From Avena insularis (Eukaryota > Streptophyta > Magnoliopsida > Poales > Poaceae): a stretch of 64,000 bases of DNA. Below are positions 1 through 12,071 of this stretch, piece after piece. The translations under genes were made by a program, and so were the position numbers. Under the pieces are notes generated by a model. That model was not told the origin of the DNA. It ran no database searches and saw only the letters and a program-made list of their open reading frames with translations. Position 1 is the stretch's first letter, and each line of letters begins with the position of its first letter. Location of the stretch: assembly GCA_023614405.1 (NCBI GenBank), contig CM042688.1, forward strand, positions 381,349,331-381,413,330, read 5' to 3'.

Positions 1-518
1 CATGCATTCTACCACCAGTTTGAAATATGCTTGACGAGGGTTAAACTCGTTAATGCCCATTGTTACGGACTTGGGTTTTGGAGAAGGAGGGAGCGCTGGA
101 GGTATCAATCAGCTAGCAAACAAGCACATAGTGACTCAAGGTTTACCTAGGTTCATGCCTCGTAGAGGTCCCTACTCCTGCTTGTCTGCTCTTGGAATTA
201 TCGAGTGAGTCGAAAGTTACAGGGGTGCACAGATGCAGTATGGCGATAGTTGTGGAAACTAGGGTTGTGATTATCTTCCTCGCCACCTCCTCCTAGCCTT
301 TATATAGATAGGCTAGGTCTCAGGTAGCAGGTCGAGTTAGTTACAGATTAGGGTTCGTCCCTCTGAACTTTCTACCTTAAGCTTCTTCTTGTGCTGCAAG
401 TAATCGGAATTTCCGTGAGTCACCTGAATCCTGTATTAGGCCTTGGCAGCGCCGTGGGCTTCTGCAGTATATGGACCGTATATGCCAAACTCGAGTACCT
501 TAGGGTATGCCTACGTCA
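1..518 (-). mobile_element. Partial 3' LTR of a Tat-lineage Ty3/Gypsy retrotransposon
   Basis: Seen: read on the minus strand, the LTR starts with TGACGTAGGC at 518 and runs left out of the window. A TATA box (CTATATAAAGG, minus strand) lies at 307-297. The LTR is followed at 519-530 by a purine-rich tract on the minus strand, which fixes the internal end. Inference: this is the 3' LTR of the element whose pol remnant lies at 25395-29349 and whose antisense ORF starts at 1822. The other LTR and the outer end of this one are outside the window or lost, so length and target duplication cannot be given. Confidence 0.7.
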
Positions 519-530
519 GTAGCCCCCGAG
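519..530 (-). other. Polypurine tract of the Tat-lineage element
   Basis: On the minus strand the bases read CTCGGGGGCTAC directly before the LTR start TGACGTAGG. A G-rich purine run abutting the 3' LTR is the plus-strand priming site expected for a Gypsy element. This orients the whole 1-30 kb element on the minus strand. Confidence 0.65.
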
Positions 531-1360
531 TGTCCAGTGGAATCTTAGATTCGAGTGGAGACTTTATGAAGTTTTTCGAGTGCATGGATGAGCATATTTT
601 TGAGTGTACTATGTTGTGTCATAGGGACTGTTGATATATGTGTCTGATTTATCCGATGTATTGGTATCAGTTAACTTCCTTAGGAAAAACAATGCAATCT
701 ACTCAAACTTGAGTCCCCGAAGAAAATTGCTAGTGTAATTCGACTCAGGTCGCGGAGGTCTTACAGGAGTCAAATTCCAGTATGTAAATGTGAGCACTCG
801 ACGCGTCCGTCAAGGCATATTCATCATACTTGTAGGTACGGATATATTTCTGGTAGTGCACAGCAGATGCATTGCTATGCCTTATTTAGGTCTTATCTTC
901 ACGCTGTAAGCGTGGCATCCGAATTTTTGTCATCGCGGAGATGATTCGGGTGGCCTAGGAGATGTAGTTTCTTTGCAGGGAAAATATGAGGTGGAGTTGC
1001 TGTAGTATTCGAGTGTGGATGTTATCATCACATGGTGCACTGTCCAGGAAAAATAATCATAGGGTGCGCGGCCATCGCTCCCTAGGGTAGTATCCCCTGA
1101 GTGCCTATTCGAGTCGTAGACTCGAGTGGGGACTAAAAACATTTTGCGACTCTTGTCGTCTTTTGTTGCTTGTTTCAGTCGAATGTGCTTTCAGTTCTCC
1201 CTATGGGAGTAACCTAGAGTCCACAATCGAATCATTGATTCGAGTGAAGGGTTCTGATGATGTTTGGTCATCTGCATAAAATTCTTCGGGTGCACGGCCA
1301 GCGCTCCTGTTAGGAGTAACCCCCGAGTGTTTGGTTGAGTTGAAGACTCAAGTAAGTACT
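519..1360. repeat. Degenerate repeats in the 3' untranslated region of the Tat element
   Basis: Related blocks begin near 519, 700, 1078, 1198 and 1305. Most contain a version of TAGGAGTAACCCCCGAGTGT followed 15-20 bases later by a TCGAGTGGGGACT-like box, and CGAGT pentamers recur throughout. Spacing is irregular (about 110-380 bp), so this is a worn array, not a clean satellite. Tandem repeats between the coding part and the 3' LTR are known from the Retand/Tat lineage. Placement of this block fits that pattern. Confidence 0.6.
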
Positions 1361-1821
1361 AAAGTAGTCAAAATGTTATTCTGCTGGAATTGATGACGTC
1401 AGTGCTGATGATGAGATAACTTCATTTGCCCGCGTGAGCGGCTTTGACAGGACGTGATGACTAGTGGGTCCCACTTTCTGACTTTGATTTGACTGGGCAT
1501 GCGTAATCTTCTGTTTTAACCGTGTCTCCTCAATTTCCACGCGTAATGGGAGTAGTAGGGGACAGTTCATGATTCACCTTCGCCACACGTCGATGTCGAT
1601 GCGCGCCACGCGTCTAGTAGGGTTTCTGCTGGCCGTCGGATGACATCCGCTAGGGGGTTAAGTATGAGCGCAGATGCGGTAATTTTCCACATCTCTATGC
1701 TTGCTTTCGCTTCCTCCACCATTGTTGCTCTTGCTGGTTCCTTGCGCACATCCTCTCTGTGGCACTAGACCAACTTCGCGTATTCCTCATCTATTTCCTG
1801 TGCTCTTATCGCCATCATAAG
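1361..1821. other. Leader region of the antisense ORF; no gene seen
   Basis: This stretch lies between the repeat block and the first ATG of the antisense ORF. Small open frames on both strands have no recognisable content. It should hold the promoter and 5' leader of the plus-strand transcript if that gene was ever expressed. I see no convincing TATA box. Confidence 0.4.
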
Positions 1822-2562
1822 ATGGGTAAGAGGAAAGGAGGCGCCGCTACTGAATATGCAGCCACCATTGTCGCCGCCAAGAAGAAAGGAGGTGCCACCA
1901 CCACGGGCAACAGTGTCGCCGGCGCTGGGAAGAAGAAGGGTGCGGGCACCCACATCACCAATGCGTCATGGTGCCCATCCATCATCAAATCCTCTGAGCT
2001 ACATACTCTTCGTCAAGATGGAGCGCTTCCTCCCATGGAAGATGACTCTCGCGTGCCTGGAAAAGAGGTAATCCCCCGTCCTCCTGTGGGTTTCCGAGTG
2101 ATGTTCCTTGCGTTCATCATTTGCGGTCTCTCTCTCCCCCTACATCCATTTGTTTGGGGTCTTTTCCGTTTCTATGGGTTGCAGCTGCACCAGCTGTCCC
2201 CAAACTCGATTCTGCATATCTCTTATTTCATCACCTTCTGCGAGTGCTGGCTCGGAATCGAGCCGCACTTTGGTCTCTTCAAGAAGCTTTCTATGCTTAA
2301 GCGTCAGTCGGGGTCGGGTTCTGTAGTCTATGATGTAGGGGCTGCGGGATCCACATCGACTCCTCTATCACGTATTTTAACATCAATCTCACCATGTATG
2401 TCCAAGGGTGGATAGATAAGTGGTTCTACATCCGCGCCCAGAAGGCCGATGAAGAGCACTACGGACTCGTGCCATTCGATCCCGTGGCTGCCTGCAAGAG
2501 GAGGCGCTCCTGGAAGAATGTCGCGATGCCCGACGAGTCCGAGGAGACGGAGATGCTTTATC
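1822..2562 (+). pseudogene. Antisense additional ORF, exon 1 (gypsy-type transposon / Transposase_28 domain)
   Basis: The start used is ATG 1822 (MGKRKGG...), which opens a Lys/Ala/Gly-rich basic head of about 50 residues. From about residue 85 the protein reads PPVGFRVMFLAFIICGLSLP, then HPFVWGLFRFYGLQLHQLSP and NSILHISYFITFCE. This is the conserved core of the plant 'putative gypsy type transposon' domain (PF04195). The frame breaks near 2340 and resumes in the frame holding VQGWIDKWFYIRAQKADEEH and YGLVPFDP, also typical of the family. The exon is cut at 2562 by the Copia insertion and resumes at 10896. The gene runs opposite to gag-pol of the same Gypsy element, as known for additional ORFs of Tat elements. 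Its function is not established. Confidence 0.8.
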
Positions 2563-4265
2563 TGTTGGGTCTTCAGCATAGAAAACAAAAAAAATTCTAC
2601 GGTGTGAACTACACGCCAAGATATATCTACTAGGTACAAAGCAACGGGTGGACATACATCCAACAAGAACTTACCCTCGTAGACAACGAGCTTTGTTAAT
2701 GAGTAGTAACTCGTGGTTGATGTAGTCGTACACTTGCCGATCTCAAGTTCGTGATGAAGTCCAGCAGGTCCGGCTCCAGCACGTCCATCAGATCTAGCTC
2801 CAGCACCACCAAGTCCAGCACCACAAAGCAGCGGTGCATCCGTGATCGCACACACGTCCGGTACCCTGACAACCTCCGTCCCTCGCTCCAGCAAAGCAGC
2901 GGAAGCAGAAACTCCTTTCCAGATAAAGCTACTAGGAACATGTATCTCGCTAATCCGAGACCATGGGGGAATAATACTAGAGGGGGAGAGAGATCCTTCA
3001 CAAGGAGGTGTGTATGAGAAGTGAGGAGAGGGGGGGCCTTTTATAGGAGAAGGGGATGGTACCCCTCCCATGGCCAGCGCCCCATGGAGGTGACCCTTCA
3101 CCTCCCCCATTCATGTGGTGGTAACCCCCTCCACATAAATTTGCCTCTTCACATTCTCCATTAAAGTCTCCACTTTAAATGCATTAAATTTCTCCAAATT
3201 TAATGCTCTCTCATTTAATAAAACTCTTTTATTAGTTTTATTCAGAATTTTTTTAATTACTTTAATTAACAAACATTCACATAAAACCCCTGCAACATTT
3301 CAATATTACATGCAGAACCAATTTCAGCAATTTCACCCGAAATAGTTTCGGTGTCTATTGAAATAATTCCAGCGCTTTCTTAAATCTTGATCTGAAACAT
3401 ATTGCTCCAAATGGTGTCGGTATCCCTTAAGTGTGTCACCCTACGGTTCGTGAATAATGCAGACATGATCGAGACCCCTCTCAGATCAATAATCAGAAGC
3501 GGGACCTGGAGATCCATACTGACTCCTACACATTCAACAATGACTTCTGTGATCGTGAGAACCTTTAACGCTAGTAACTAAATCCCTTTGTCTCATGATA
3601 TATTACATGTACGAGATTCGATCATTGGTATCTTCATACCTAGTTTGATCTCGTTTCCGACATGCACTCTTTTCTCGTTCCCGTGATATAACATTCTAGT
3701 GATCACATCACTTGCTTGTAAGCTATTTCAATGTGATATCACCGAGAGGGCCCAGAGTATATCTATCCGTCATCGGGATGGACAAATCCCACTCTTGATC
3801 CATGAGCCTCTACATAACACCTTCGTAGCACTGAACCCACCTTTATAGTCACCCTGTTACGGTGTGATATTTGATGTTATCAAGATACTCTTCCGGTGTT
3901 AGCAATTAACATGATCTCATGGTCTAAAGATAAAGATTACTTCGTATGATGTTATAGCAATATAAACATAATGACTTGATCGTAATGCTATACTTCGGAT
4001 GAATGTTCATCACATCATTCCACCAATGGTGTGACCTTGTTATTAACAACATCCAATGTCCATGATCAGGAAACCTTGATCATCTTGTTAATCAACAAGC
4101 TAGTCTATAAGAGAGGCATGACTAGGTACCCTTTTTGTTTATTAAACACACATGTATTGATATTTCTGAATCAATACAAATCTAGCATGTAAAATAAACA
4201 TTTATCATAAACATGGAATAAGATAATAACCACTTTATTATTGCCTCTCGGGCATATTCCCTTCA
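2563..4265 (-). repeat. 3' LTR of the BARE/Angela-type Copia element
   Basis: The LTR is bounded by TGTTGGGT at 2563 and CCCTTCA at 4265 on the plus strand, that is TGAAGGG...CCCAACA on the minus strand. A TATA box (CTATAAAAGG, minus strand) lies near 3047-3037, which is the likely promoter position. Small open frames inside, including one of 260 codons on the minus strand at 3110-2328, also appear in part in the other LTR and are not genes. Confidence 0.92.
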
Positions 4266-7200
4266 GTCTCCCACTTGCACTAGAGTCAATAATCTAGTTT
4301 GAAAAACTTTGCCCATTGAACACCAATGGCTTTCTGGTGTTGCATATACGCTATTGCTAGTGGTTAACATAATCTCCGGATGTGACAGTTTCAGATCCGT
4401 GTGTATTTGCATGTCTTTGCGTCTCTACGCATCACTCATTCTCAAATGAGATGGAATTGTATAAATTTGGTCCTCTGGTGAGACCTTTAGTTCGTTCGGC
4501 TCAAAATATGTTGATATTATTGTCACACAATATATCTTCATAGTATTAGCCCACTTTGAACCACACCTAGTTTGATAACAAACTACTTAACACAAATGCC
4601 CTCCTTTGCTGCTACTATAGCAGCTATATACTTAGCCTTTTGTTGTAGTATCCGTCACAATATCTCAACTTTGGAACTCATCCAAATCCATCATGGAACA
4701 TCCTTTCCATTATATTGTGCCACCCATAGTCTAAATTGAGATAAATTTAATTTGTATCTTGTGACAAAACTAGTATCAATGTAACACTTTACAATGAACT
4801 ACCTTTAACTATTTGTCACTTATACATGATATATTCTTAGTTCTTCCAAAGCTCATAAGAATATCTTTACTATTGTCCAATGATCATCTTATGAATCATT
4901 ATGGTATATGCTCATAACATTTAGAGCATAGGACATTCTGGATATATACATATCATGGTATAATCGATCAGAATCTTCATGTGATTTTACTTACCAAGTG
5001 TTGAAACACTTGAATCTGAATACAATTCTTTCAATGCAGCAAGAACCTTTCTTGTTGTTTCCATATTGAACCCTTTCAATATCTCATATTGAACCCTTTC
5101 AATGTCTTATATATGTATGTCTAGCACAACCATATTAGCGCCTTAATCTATCCATATAGATATTGATGCCAAATATTCTGGGTTTGCCCAAGTCTTTCAT
5201 CAAAATCTTATTTTAATGAAATCCTTAACTTGTGTCAATTCAAGATAAATCATTTCCAATCAACAATATATCCTCTACATACTGTATTAGAAATATGTCT
5301 CAGCGCTCCCACTTAATTTCTTGCAAATGCAAGCATCTTCATCATCTCCGATGAATTTAAACTCTTTTAACAGTTTCATCATGGTGAAGATTCCAACTCC
5401 GCTATGCTTACTTCAACTATTGAAGTTTACATGCCCTTTTTGGCACCCTTTGAATTAACAAAACCCTTTGGACCATGTCATGTACATGTCCTAGGTTACC
5501 GTTCTATTAGAAGAACCTTTTTTTGTTTATTCAACTACCATATACCAAATTATATGTAGTGGTTTCTACATTAATCCGTCAAGACTATATATCGCTATGA
5601 AAGATCATATCTTGTCATAGTCAACTCCTTGAACATTGCCGTAAACTTCTTTCCGACATGTCGACTATTTCACAGATGTCAAACATCCATGTCTATTTAT
5701 TTATAGATCCAAACACGACCGATAGGCTTCACGCCTTTCCGGAGTGTCGTCCAAGTTCAGAAACTTGATTTCTCGTGTATGGATACTATCACGGATTCTA
5801 TGACTTCTAGTCATTTGATGGAGTCAGGGCCCATCATCGCTTCTTTGCATGTAGTCGGTTCATCATTGTCAAAACAATAATGACTTGCTTATCAAATCTT
5901 ACTATTTGATTCTTACCAACCCACACGGTTCTATAAGAACTTTAATCTCCGAGATCACACCTTTTGTAATCACGAGAGCCATGAGCATTGTGGCCGCCAC
6001 CGGGACACTTTTTGGCACTGCGCTACTTAGCACATATAGCTAAGGTTCAACAACCTTATCAAAGTTCTATTGTCCTCCCACTTAACTTTTCACGAAAAAT
6101 TCCTTCTCAAGAAATTTGACGTTCCAAGTAACAAACTCTTTTTTCCTTGGTGTTATGGAGAAATTCCCAACAAATTCTTTGGGATAACCTACAAAGACGT
6201 GCTTATCCGACTTTGGTTGTAAACATTTTACTTATGCATAGCATACCAAAATTTAAGAAAACACAATTCGGGTTTTATCCCAAACTATAACTCATATGGT
6301 GTCATTTCAATGGATCACGATGGTGCTTTTTTTAGTGTAAAAGTGGTAGTCTCTAAAGCTTCAATCTTTAAAACATAATGGCAGTTTTATAAATGACACC
6401 CTTGATCTTACCATGTAAAACATGGTTTGATTTTATCTCTCGAATATGCCATACTCCTATGGTTTATCGAGAAACACAAATCATAGAACAATTCCTCAAG
6501 TCTTAGGTGTTTTTGCTAAACATGTAACTCAAATATCTTCCTTTATGATCGAATCATAAACTCTTTATTTTCTTGTTACAATGATTTTCCACTTCATCTT
6601 GAAAGTCTTTGAACAATTTTCAAATGTTTCATACTTCTTCCTTGTTAAGTAAATATACAGATATATTCACTCAAATTTTCGGAGAAAGCATATGAAGCAA
6701 AAAGATCCATCGCATATGGCTACACATAATGGACTTATGCACATCATCATGCACAATTTCCAATAAGCTAGTCATCCGTTCCTCTTTGGCCTATGAACGG
6801 AGTTTCAATTATCTCGAGGAAAGTCTCACATGCATCAATTGATCAAAATCAAGGACTCCAAAATTCCATCAACATGGAGTTTCTTCATGTTTTCTTTCAA
6901 ATATAATTCAAACAGCGATGTCACTTCATAAGTGATCTTTCAATCATTTGTCTTGCGACATTTTAGCAATAGTGTTTATGGATGTGATTTCTCCAACTAT
7001 ACTTGTAAAAGTTCATCCATCCTTTATGGAATACGGTAATTATTTGAACAGCCATTGTTCTCATAATACCGGAACAAAATAACAATTATTTAAACAAATC
7101 TTGAAGGTTTGGTTTGATGACAACGAAAAACACAATAACACTTTATTTGTTTTCGATGAACATCATCACTCATTCTCTTGCTGGTTACTTAGGCCATTGT

Positions 7201-9186
7201 AGTTCATGAATTGCGTTGTCATATATGACACTTCATACCAACCAATTCGGTATCCAATACCTAAGAACCACATTGTTTAACAAGCAAGGAATATAGCCAT
7301 AACATGTATATCTTCTATATACCTAAGTTGGACATCTCCAACCTTTTATTTTCTGCCAAATATTTTATAGATTCTCTTTCAGCAATTCCTTTTCTTTTAA
7401 AATAATCTATCAACATCAATAGTGGTGTCATCAACATGACACATGGTACAAAGCGTATATATTCAAATACTAATACCTTTGGGCTTGCACTTTGAAGTGG
7501 ATCACCATCATCAAATGTTTGGTGTTCTTTCAAAAATCCATTCTTTAGTAATCTATTAGTGTAGTAAACATTTTACTTACATCTTCTATTCATCCTTATC
7601 ATGACAACTTTCATGATCAAGCTACTATACCCTATAAGGAAGAATCGCGAGTATAATATCAGTTCCCAAAACCTTTTTGGTAGATTCGGATGCCTAGCAT
7701 CTCCATCCTTCACAAATTCTCATACAATATGAGAACATGTATTTTGCTAAATTATACTCTATCATAATGCAACCAAAAAAACATTGTTTCAGATATCACA
7801 ATATCTTTCACACATGATGGTTTCTGAAACAATTTTAAGCTCCAATATAATCTTGATATTAAAACAACTTTTTGAATATCAATAATCATGGAGGCAAACA
7901 TGATACTTTAGATACTAACATTGGAATTCTTACTCTTGATTTAATACTACTTATTAAACTTCATGGAGCAAATAGAGTTGGCTGAAAGTTTCCAATAGGA
8001 CTTATAAACTTTAAATTGACATTCGAAACAATACGATACCAGTTCGTAAAGTAAATATCCAGAATTCTATAGTTCTATTATCTCAAATAAAAACTAAACA
8101 TAAGGTAGAAAACGAATGCCAATGACTACAACAAACTATGCAAATTCACTTTGATTTAATTTATGACAAATTTGGTTCGACTAATCCAAATTAGAAATGA
8201 ACTCCCACTCAAAAATGACATCCCTCGTGCCTTTTTGGTGATTACATGAACCAAATCCACTACACCAAGTCCGATCATCACGTGATTTGATGTAGCTTCA
8301 AAGGCGAGCATCTATATGGGCATCATATCAACTATATGACTCATGCTTAACATTTCGGTCCGTGTTCCGAGGCCATGTCTATACATGCTAGGCTCGCCAA
8401 GTAAGAACCTTAGTACTCGCATGTGTAAAACTGTCTTACACCCATTTGTATGAAAGCGTAGAGTCGAGTACACCCGATCATGACATGATGTCTCGAAATA
8501 CGATCCACAAAACGGTGCATACTTAAGGAAGAACACATTTTTATCTTGATATATAAAAGAGGGATCATCTTACAATGCTACAGAAAGCGCCAAACTAGCA
8601 GTATAAGATGCTAACATCTAATGTGTAAAGTGAGATGATATGGTCCATGCATTTGATCTCTATCACTTGCATCGTGGTATGATCTCTGTCATTCCTTTGT
8701 GTGTAAGGCCAAGGTCTATGGAACTTACATGTTGAGTGTGTTGTAAGAGTATCTATCATACATCTACTTACAACAATACCATATCAATACACTAGCCCAG
8801 CAACGATCTAAACTAGACGCCTCTAATTTATCAATTGCATGTTTTACGTGGCTTAGGGATTTCAGAGATAGAACCGTTCTTACCTACGAACATTAACCAC
8901 AACGAGGATAACTACGTTATTAGCAACTCGTTGTAAATCAGATATTGACTATAGTAGGAGAGACAGACACCCGCCAGCCAATTATGCAAAACAAGTTGCA
9001 TGTCAGTCGTGGAACCGGTCTCATGTACGATGACATGTAAGGTTGGTCCGGGCCACTTCATCCCACTATGCCACCAATATCCAAAATACATAGAAGATGC
9101 AATAAAATGATCATCATCGCCCACATATCAACATACGTGTACTACCCGTGCTAAGCACCTACGCATAGATCAGGCTCTGATACCAA
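4266..9186 (-). pseudogene. Decayed gag-pol of the BARE/Angela-type Copia element
   Basis: Minus-strand fragments, from 5' to 3', are as follows. About 6790-6720 gives TPFIGQR and LLEIVH-DDV, the junction of GAG-pre-integrase and integrase. About 6640-6590 gives KLFKDFQDEVENH, integrase core. About 5711-5699 gives WIYK, reverse transcriptase. 5281-5249 gives YVEDILLIGND, the RT active-site box. About 4640-4612 gives EAKYIAA, RNase H. Stops and frameshifts separate all of these, and no frame exceeds about 75 codons. The RT box reads YVED where active Copia enzymes have YVDD. The leader between PBS and gag is about 8600-9172. The element cannot make its own enzymes. Confidence 0.85.
9173..9185 (-). 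other. Primer binding site of the Copia element
   Basis: On the minus strand this reads TGGTATCAGAGCC, complementary to the 3' end of plant initiator tRNA-Met. It lies one base inside the 5' LTR end at 9187. This fixes element orientation. Confidence 0.9.
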
Positions 9187-10890
9187 TGTTGGGTCCGCAA
9201 CATAGAAAACAAAAAATTTCCTACGGTGTGAACTACACGCCAAGATCTATCTACTAGGTATAAAGCAACGGGTGGACATACATCCAACGAGAACTTACCC
9301 TCGTAGACAACGAGCTTTGTTAACGAGTAGGAACTCGTGGTTGATGTAGTCGTACACTTGCCGATCTCAAGATCGTGATGAAGTCCAGCAGGTCCGGCTC
9401 CAGCACGTCCATCAGATCTAGCTCCCGCACCACCAAGTCCAGCACCGCAAAGCAGCGGTGCATCCGTGATCGCACAGACATCCGGTACCCCGACAACCTC
9501 CGTCCCTCACTCCAGCAAAGCAGCGGAAGCAGCAACTCCTTTCCAGATAAAGCCACCGGGAGCATGTAACTCGCTAATCCGAGACCATGGGGGAATAATA
9601 CTAGAGGGGGAGAGAGATCCTTCACAAGGAGGTGTGTATGAGATGTGAGGAGAGGGGGGGCCTTTTATAGGAGGAGAGGAGGGTACCCCTCCCATGGCCG
9701 GCGCCCCATGGAGGTGACCCTTCACCTCCCCCATTCATGTGGTGGTAACCCCCTCCACATAAATTTGCCTCTTCACATTCTCCATTAAAGTCTCCACTTT
9801 AAATGCATTAAATTTCTCCAAATTTAATGCTCTCTCATTTAATAAAACTATTTTATTAGTTTTATTCAGAATTTTGTTAATTACTTTAATTAACAAACAT
9901 TCACATAAAACCCCCTGCAACATTTCAATATTACATGTAGAACCAATTTTAGCAATTTCACCCGAAACAGTTTCGGTGTCTATTGAAATAATTCTAGCGC
10001 TTTCTTAAATCTTTATCTGAAACATATTGCTCCAAATGGTGTCGGTATCCCTTAAGTGCCTCACCCTATGGTTCGCGAATAATGCAGACATGATCGAGAC
10101 CCCTCTCAGATCAATTATCATAAGCGGGACCTGGAGATCCATACTGACTCCTACACATTCAACGATGACTTCTGTGATCATGAGAACCTTTAACGCTAGT
10201 AACTAAATCCCTTTGTCTCACGATATATTACATGTCTGAGATTCGATCATCGGTATCTCCATACCTAGTTTGATCTCATTTCTGACATGCACTCTTTTCT
10301 CGTTCCCGTGATATAACATTCTAGTGATCACATCACTTGCTTGCAAGCTATTTCAATGTGATATCACCGAGAGGGCCCAGAGTATATCTATCCGTCATCG
10401 GGATGGACAAATCCCACTCTTGATCCATGAGCCTCAACATAACACCTTCGTAGCACTGAACCCACCTTGATAGTCACCCTGTTACGGTGTGACGTTTGAT
10501 GTTATCAAGATACTCTTCCGGTGTTAGCAATTAATATGATCTCATGGTCTAAGGATAAATATTACTTCATATGATGTTATAGCAATATAAACATAATGAC
10601 TTGATCGTAATGCTATACTTTGGATGAATGTTCATCACATAATTCCACCAATGGTGTGACCTTGTTATTAACAACATCCAATGTCCATGATCAGGAAACC
10701 TTGATCATCTTGGTAATCAACAAGCTAGTCTATAAGAGAGGCATGACTAGGAACCCTTTTTGTTTATTAAACACACATGTATTGATGTTTCCGAATCAAT
10801 ACAATTCTAGCATGTAAAATAAACATTTATCATAAACATGGAATAAGATAATAACCACTTTCTTATTGCCTCTCAGGCATATTCCCTTTA
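9187..10890 (-). repeat. 5' LTR of the BARE/Angela-type Copia element
   Basis: Matches 2563-4265 almost base for base and has nearly the same length (1704 versus 1703). The TATA box (CTATAAAAGG, minus strand) lies near 9670-9660. Its outer end reads TAAAGGG on the minus strand where the other LTR has TGAAGGG, a single G-to-A change in the terminal TG. Confidence 0.92.
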
Positions 10891-10895
10891 TTATC

Positions 10896-11165
10896 AGCGT
10901 GTCCGCGACCTCGAAAACCGTATAGGCAAAGAGGAAGGTGGCACTGCACTCATTCGCACTGTTGCATGCGCGTTCAGCCTCTGAGCGAACCCATCTGATG
11001 TACCGCTGGATTGGTACTGACGATGTCACTCGCATATCTGCGGAGGGAATTTCTTTGGGTGAGGTGGAAAGGAGGTTGCGGCTGGCGACCAAGTACACTG
11101 CCAAGGAGGATCTCCTAGGCAAATTAGTCGTTCCTCCTTTTGATGCCAACAATCCTCCACCTAAG
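10896..11165 (+). pseudogene. Antisense additional ORF, continuation of exon 1 after the Copia insertion
   Basis: Joined across the Copia element and one copy of TTATC, the codons run on as ...EMLY-QRVRDLENRIGKEEGG. The frame shifts once near 10960 and resumes as LMYRWIGTDDVTRISAEGIS, then EVERRLRLATKYTAKEDL and VVPPFDANNPPPK. The RRLRLATK...VPPFDA part is typical of the region after the Transposase_28 core. The exon ends at AAG 11165 before GTAGAG. Confidence 0.75.
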
Positions 11166-11253
11166 GTAGAGTTTCCATATGAAGTGTTCTATAATTTCGA
11201 TTGCTTGTCAAGTTCTTGATATATACTGATGTTTCTTCTACTTGTAGGACTAG
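11166..11253 (+). other. Intron of the antisense ORF
   Basis: Donor AAG|GTAGAG and acceptor CTTGTAGGACTAG|AAAG. An earlier AG at 11247 would leave an in-frame TAG, so the later AG at 11253 is preferred. It joins PPPK to KVADSLPP in phase 0. Confidence 0.6.
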
Positions 11254-11573
11254 AAAGTGGCTGACAGCTTGCCTCCTCTGCCTGAAGGAGTTATCCAACG
11301 TGAAGCGGAGGAAGAGGACGAGTCGGGCTCCACCGTCCCCACAGAGGAAGAAGAGGAAGCCCCTGAGTCTAGTGACCACGGGACTCGAAAACATTCCCGA
11401 AGTGAGGATTTTGATGCTTTCTCGCCAACGATGCTGGAGGGTCCTTCTGTTGTTCTTCTAGAGGAGCCAATACCCGCCGTGCCTTTGCGTGCCATGGCTC
11501 CTCCCACACAGAAGAAGCTACGGTTGCCGAAGGAGTCGTCAGATGATTCTTTTGTCCTCGACAAATTTAACTG
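11254..11573 (+). pseudogene. Antisense additional ORF, acidic Ser/Glu-rich exon
   Basis: The exon is fully open. It reads KVADSLPPLPEG, then a Glu-rich block (REAEEEDESGS, PTEEEEEAPESSDHG), then SEDFDAFSPTMLEGPSVV and PTQKKLRLPKESSDDSFVLD. An acidic disordered linker following the conserved core is usual for this family. The exon ends at a clean donor CTG|GTGAGT. It carries no stop despite the age of the element. Confidence 0.7.
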
Positions 11574-11640
11574 GTGAGTTTTTATATCCACGAGTTCGTC
11601 TTGTTTTCTTTTTTGAAGTGGCGCTGGTCTTGTTTTGCAG
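11574..11640 (+). other. Short intron of the antisense ORF
   Basis: GTGAGT donor at 11574 and TTTTGCAG acceptor ending at 11640. The intron is 67 bp and T-rich. Splicing keeps the frame into QTVSSPSDDV. Confidence 0.7.
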
Positions 11641-11853
11641 TCAAACAGTGTCGTCGCCATCCGACGATGTCTAATTTGTCCAGGAATCTGGAGTCACAAA
11701 CTCCAAGAACAAGGAGGTGGCCAGACAGTCGCCTTCTCCTCCGGTGGTGGCCCACTCCAGCGCCAACTCTTCGAGTTCCCCTCATGCTGGTTGCACCAGA
11801 TGGTTGCACGGACGCCTACCTTTCAGGCATCTTCGGAGTCCCTGGAGGAACAC
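11641..11853 (+). pseudogene. Antisense additional ORF, Ser/Pro-rich exon
   Basis: In the frame set by the previous exon this reads QTVSSPSDDV, one stop (TAA at 11672-11674), then FVQESGVTNSKNKEVARQSP and SPPVVAHSSANSSSSPHAG. A frameshift near 11790 leads to VARTPTFQASSESLEEH before the donor CAC|GTAAGT. Ser/Pro-rich disordered sequence of this kind follows the acidic block in related proteins. Confidence 0.6.
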
Positions 11854-11950
11854 GTAAGTGTCTTTTTTCCCATTGGCAGTCGAATTGTGGAGTTTGTGCC
11901 TTTTGTTGACACTGAAGCTTTGTTTTCTTTGGATGTATCCCATCGTGAAG

Positions 11951-12032
11951 GATTCCACTCGCCTCGCAGAGCAGGTCCTTGCTTTGGGTCGACAGCACGC
12001 CTTGCTGGACAACTGCCATCGCGCAGTCGAAG
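11951..12032 (+). pseudogene. Antisense additional ORF, small exon with the start of the coiled-coil part
   Basis: Reads (K)DSTRLAEQVLALGRQHAL and LDNCHRAVEG, with a heptad-like spacing of Leu and Ala. The 5' boundary is uncertain because several AGs lie between 11877 and 11950. The donor is GAAG|GTTTGT near 12032. The following intron received the gag-only element at 12072. Confidence 0.55.
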
Positions 12033-12071
12033 GTTTGTTCTAATCGTTGTCCCTTCACTCTCCTATGTATT

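Larger units (their letters stand above)
2563..10890 (-). mobile_element. Complete Ty1/Copia retrotransposon (BARE/Angela/WIS type), nested in the antisense ORF
   Basis: LTRs lie at 2563-4265 and 9187-10890 and are flanked by a perfect 5-bp target duplication TTATC (2558-2562 and 10891-10895). The minus-strand element has its PBS at 9185-9173 (TGGTATCAGAGCC, initiator tRNA-Met) and a PPT beside the left LTR. Coding domains read on the minus strand in the Copia order GAG, PR, INT, RT, RNase H, but all are broken. The LTR outer sequence (AATATGCCCGAGAGGCAATA on the minus strand) is the familiar Triticeae BARE/Angela end. In a 280-bp stretch that I aligned by eye, the two LTRs differ at about 8 positions, roughly 3 percent, so the insertion is fairly recent. 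Confidence 0.93.

Noticed and set aside
2328..3110. 260-codon minus-strand open frame
   Set aside because: It runs across the Copia LTR end into the host antisense ORF on the wrong strand, so it is a chance frame.
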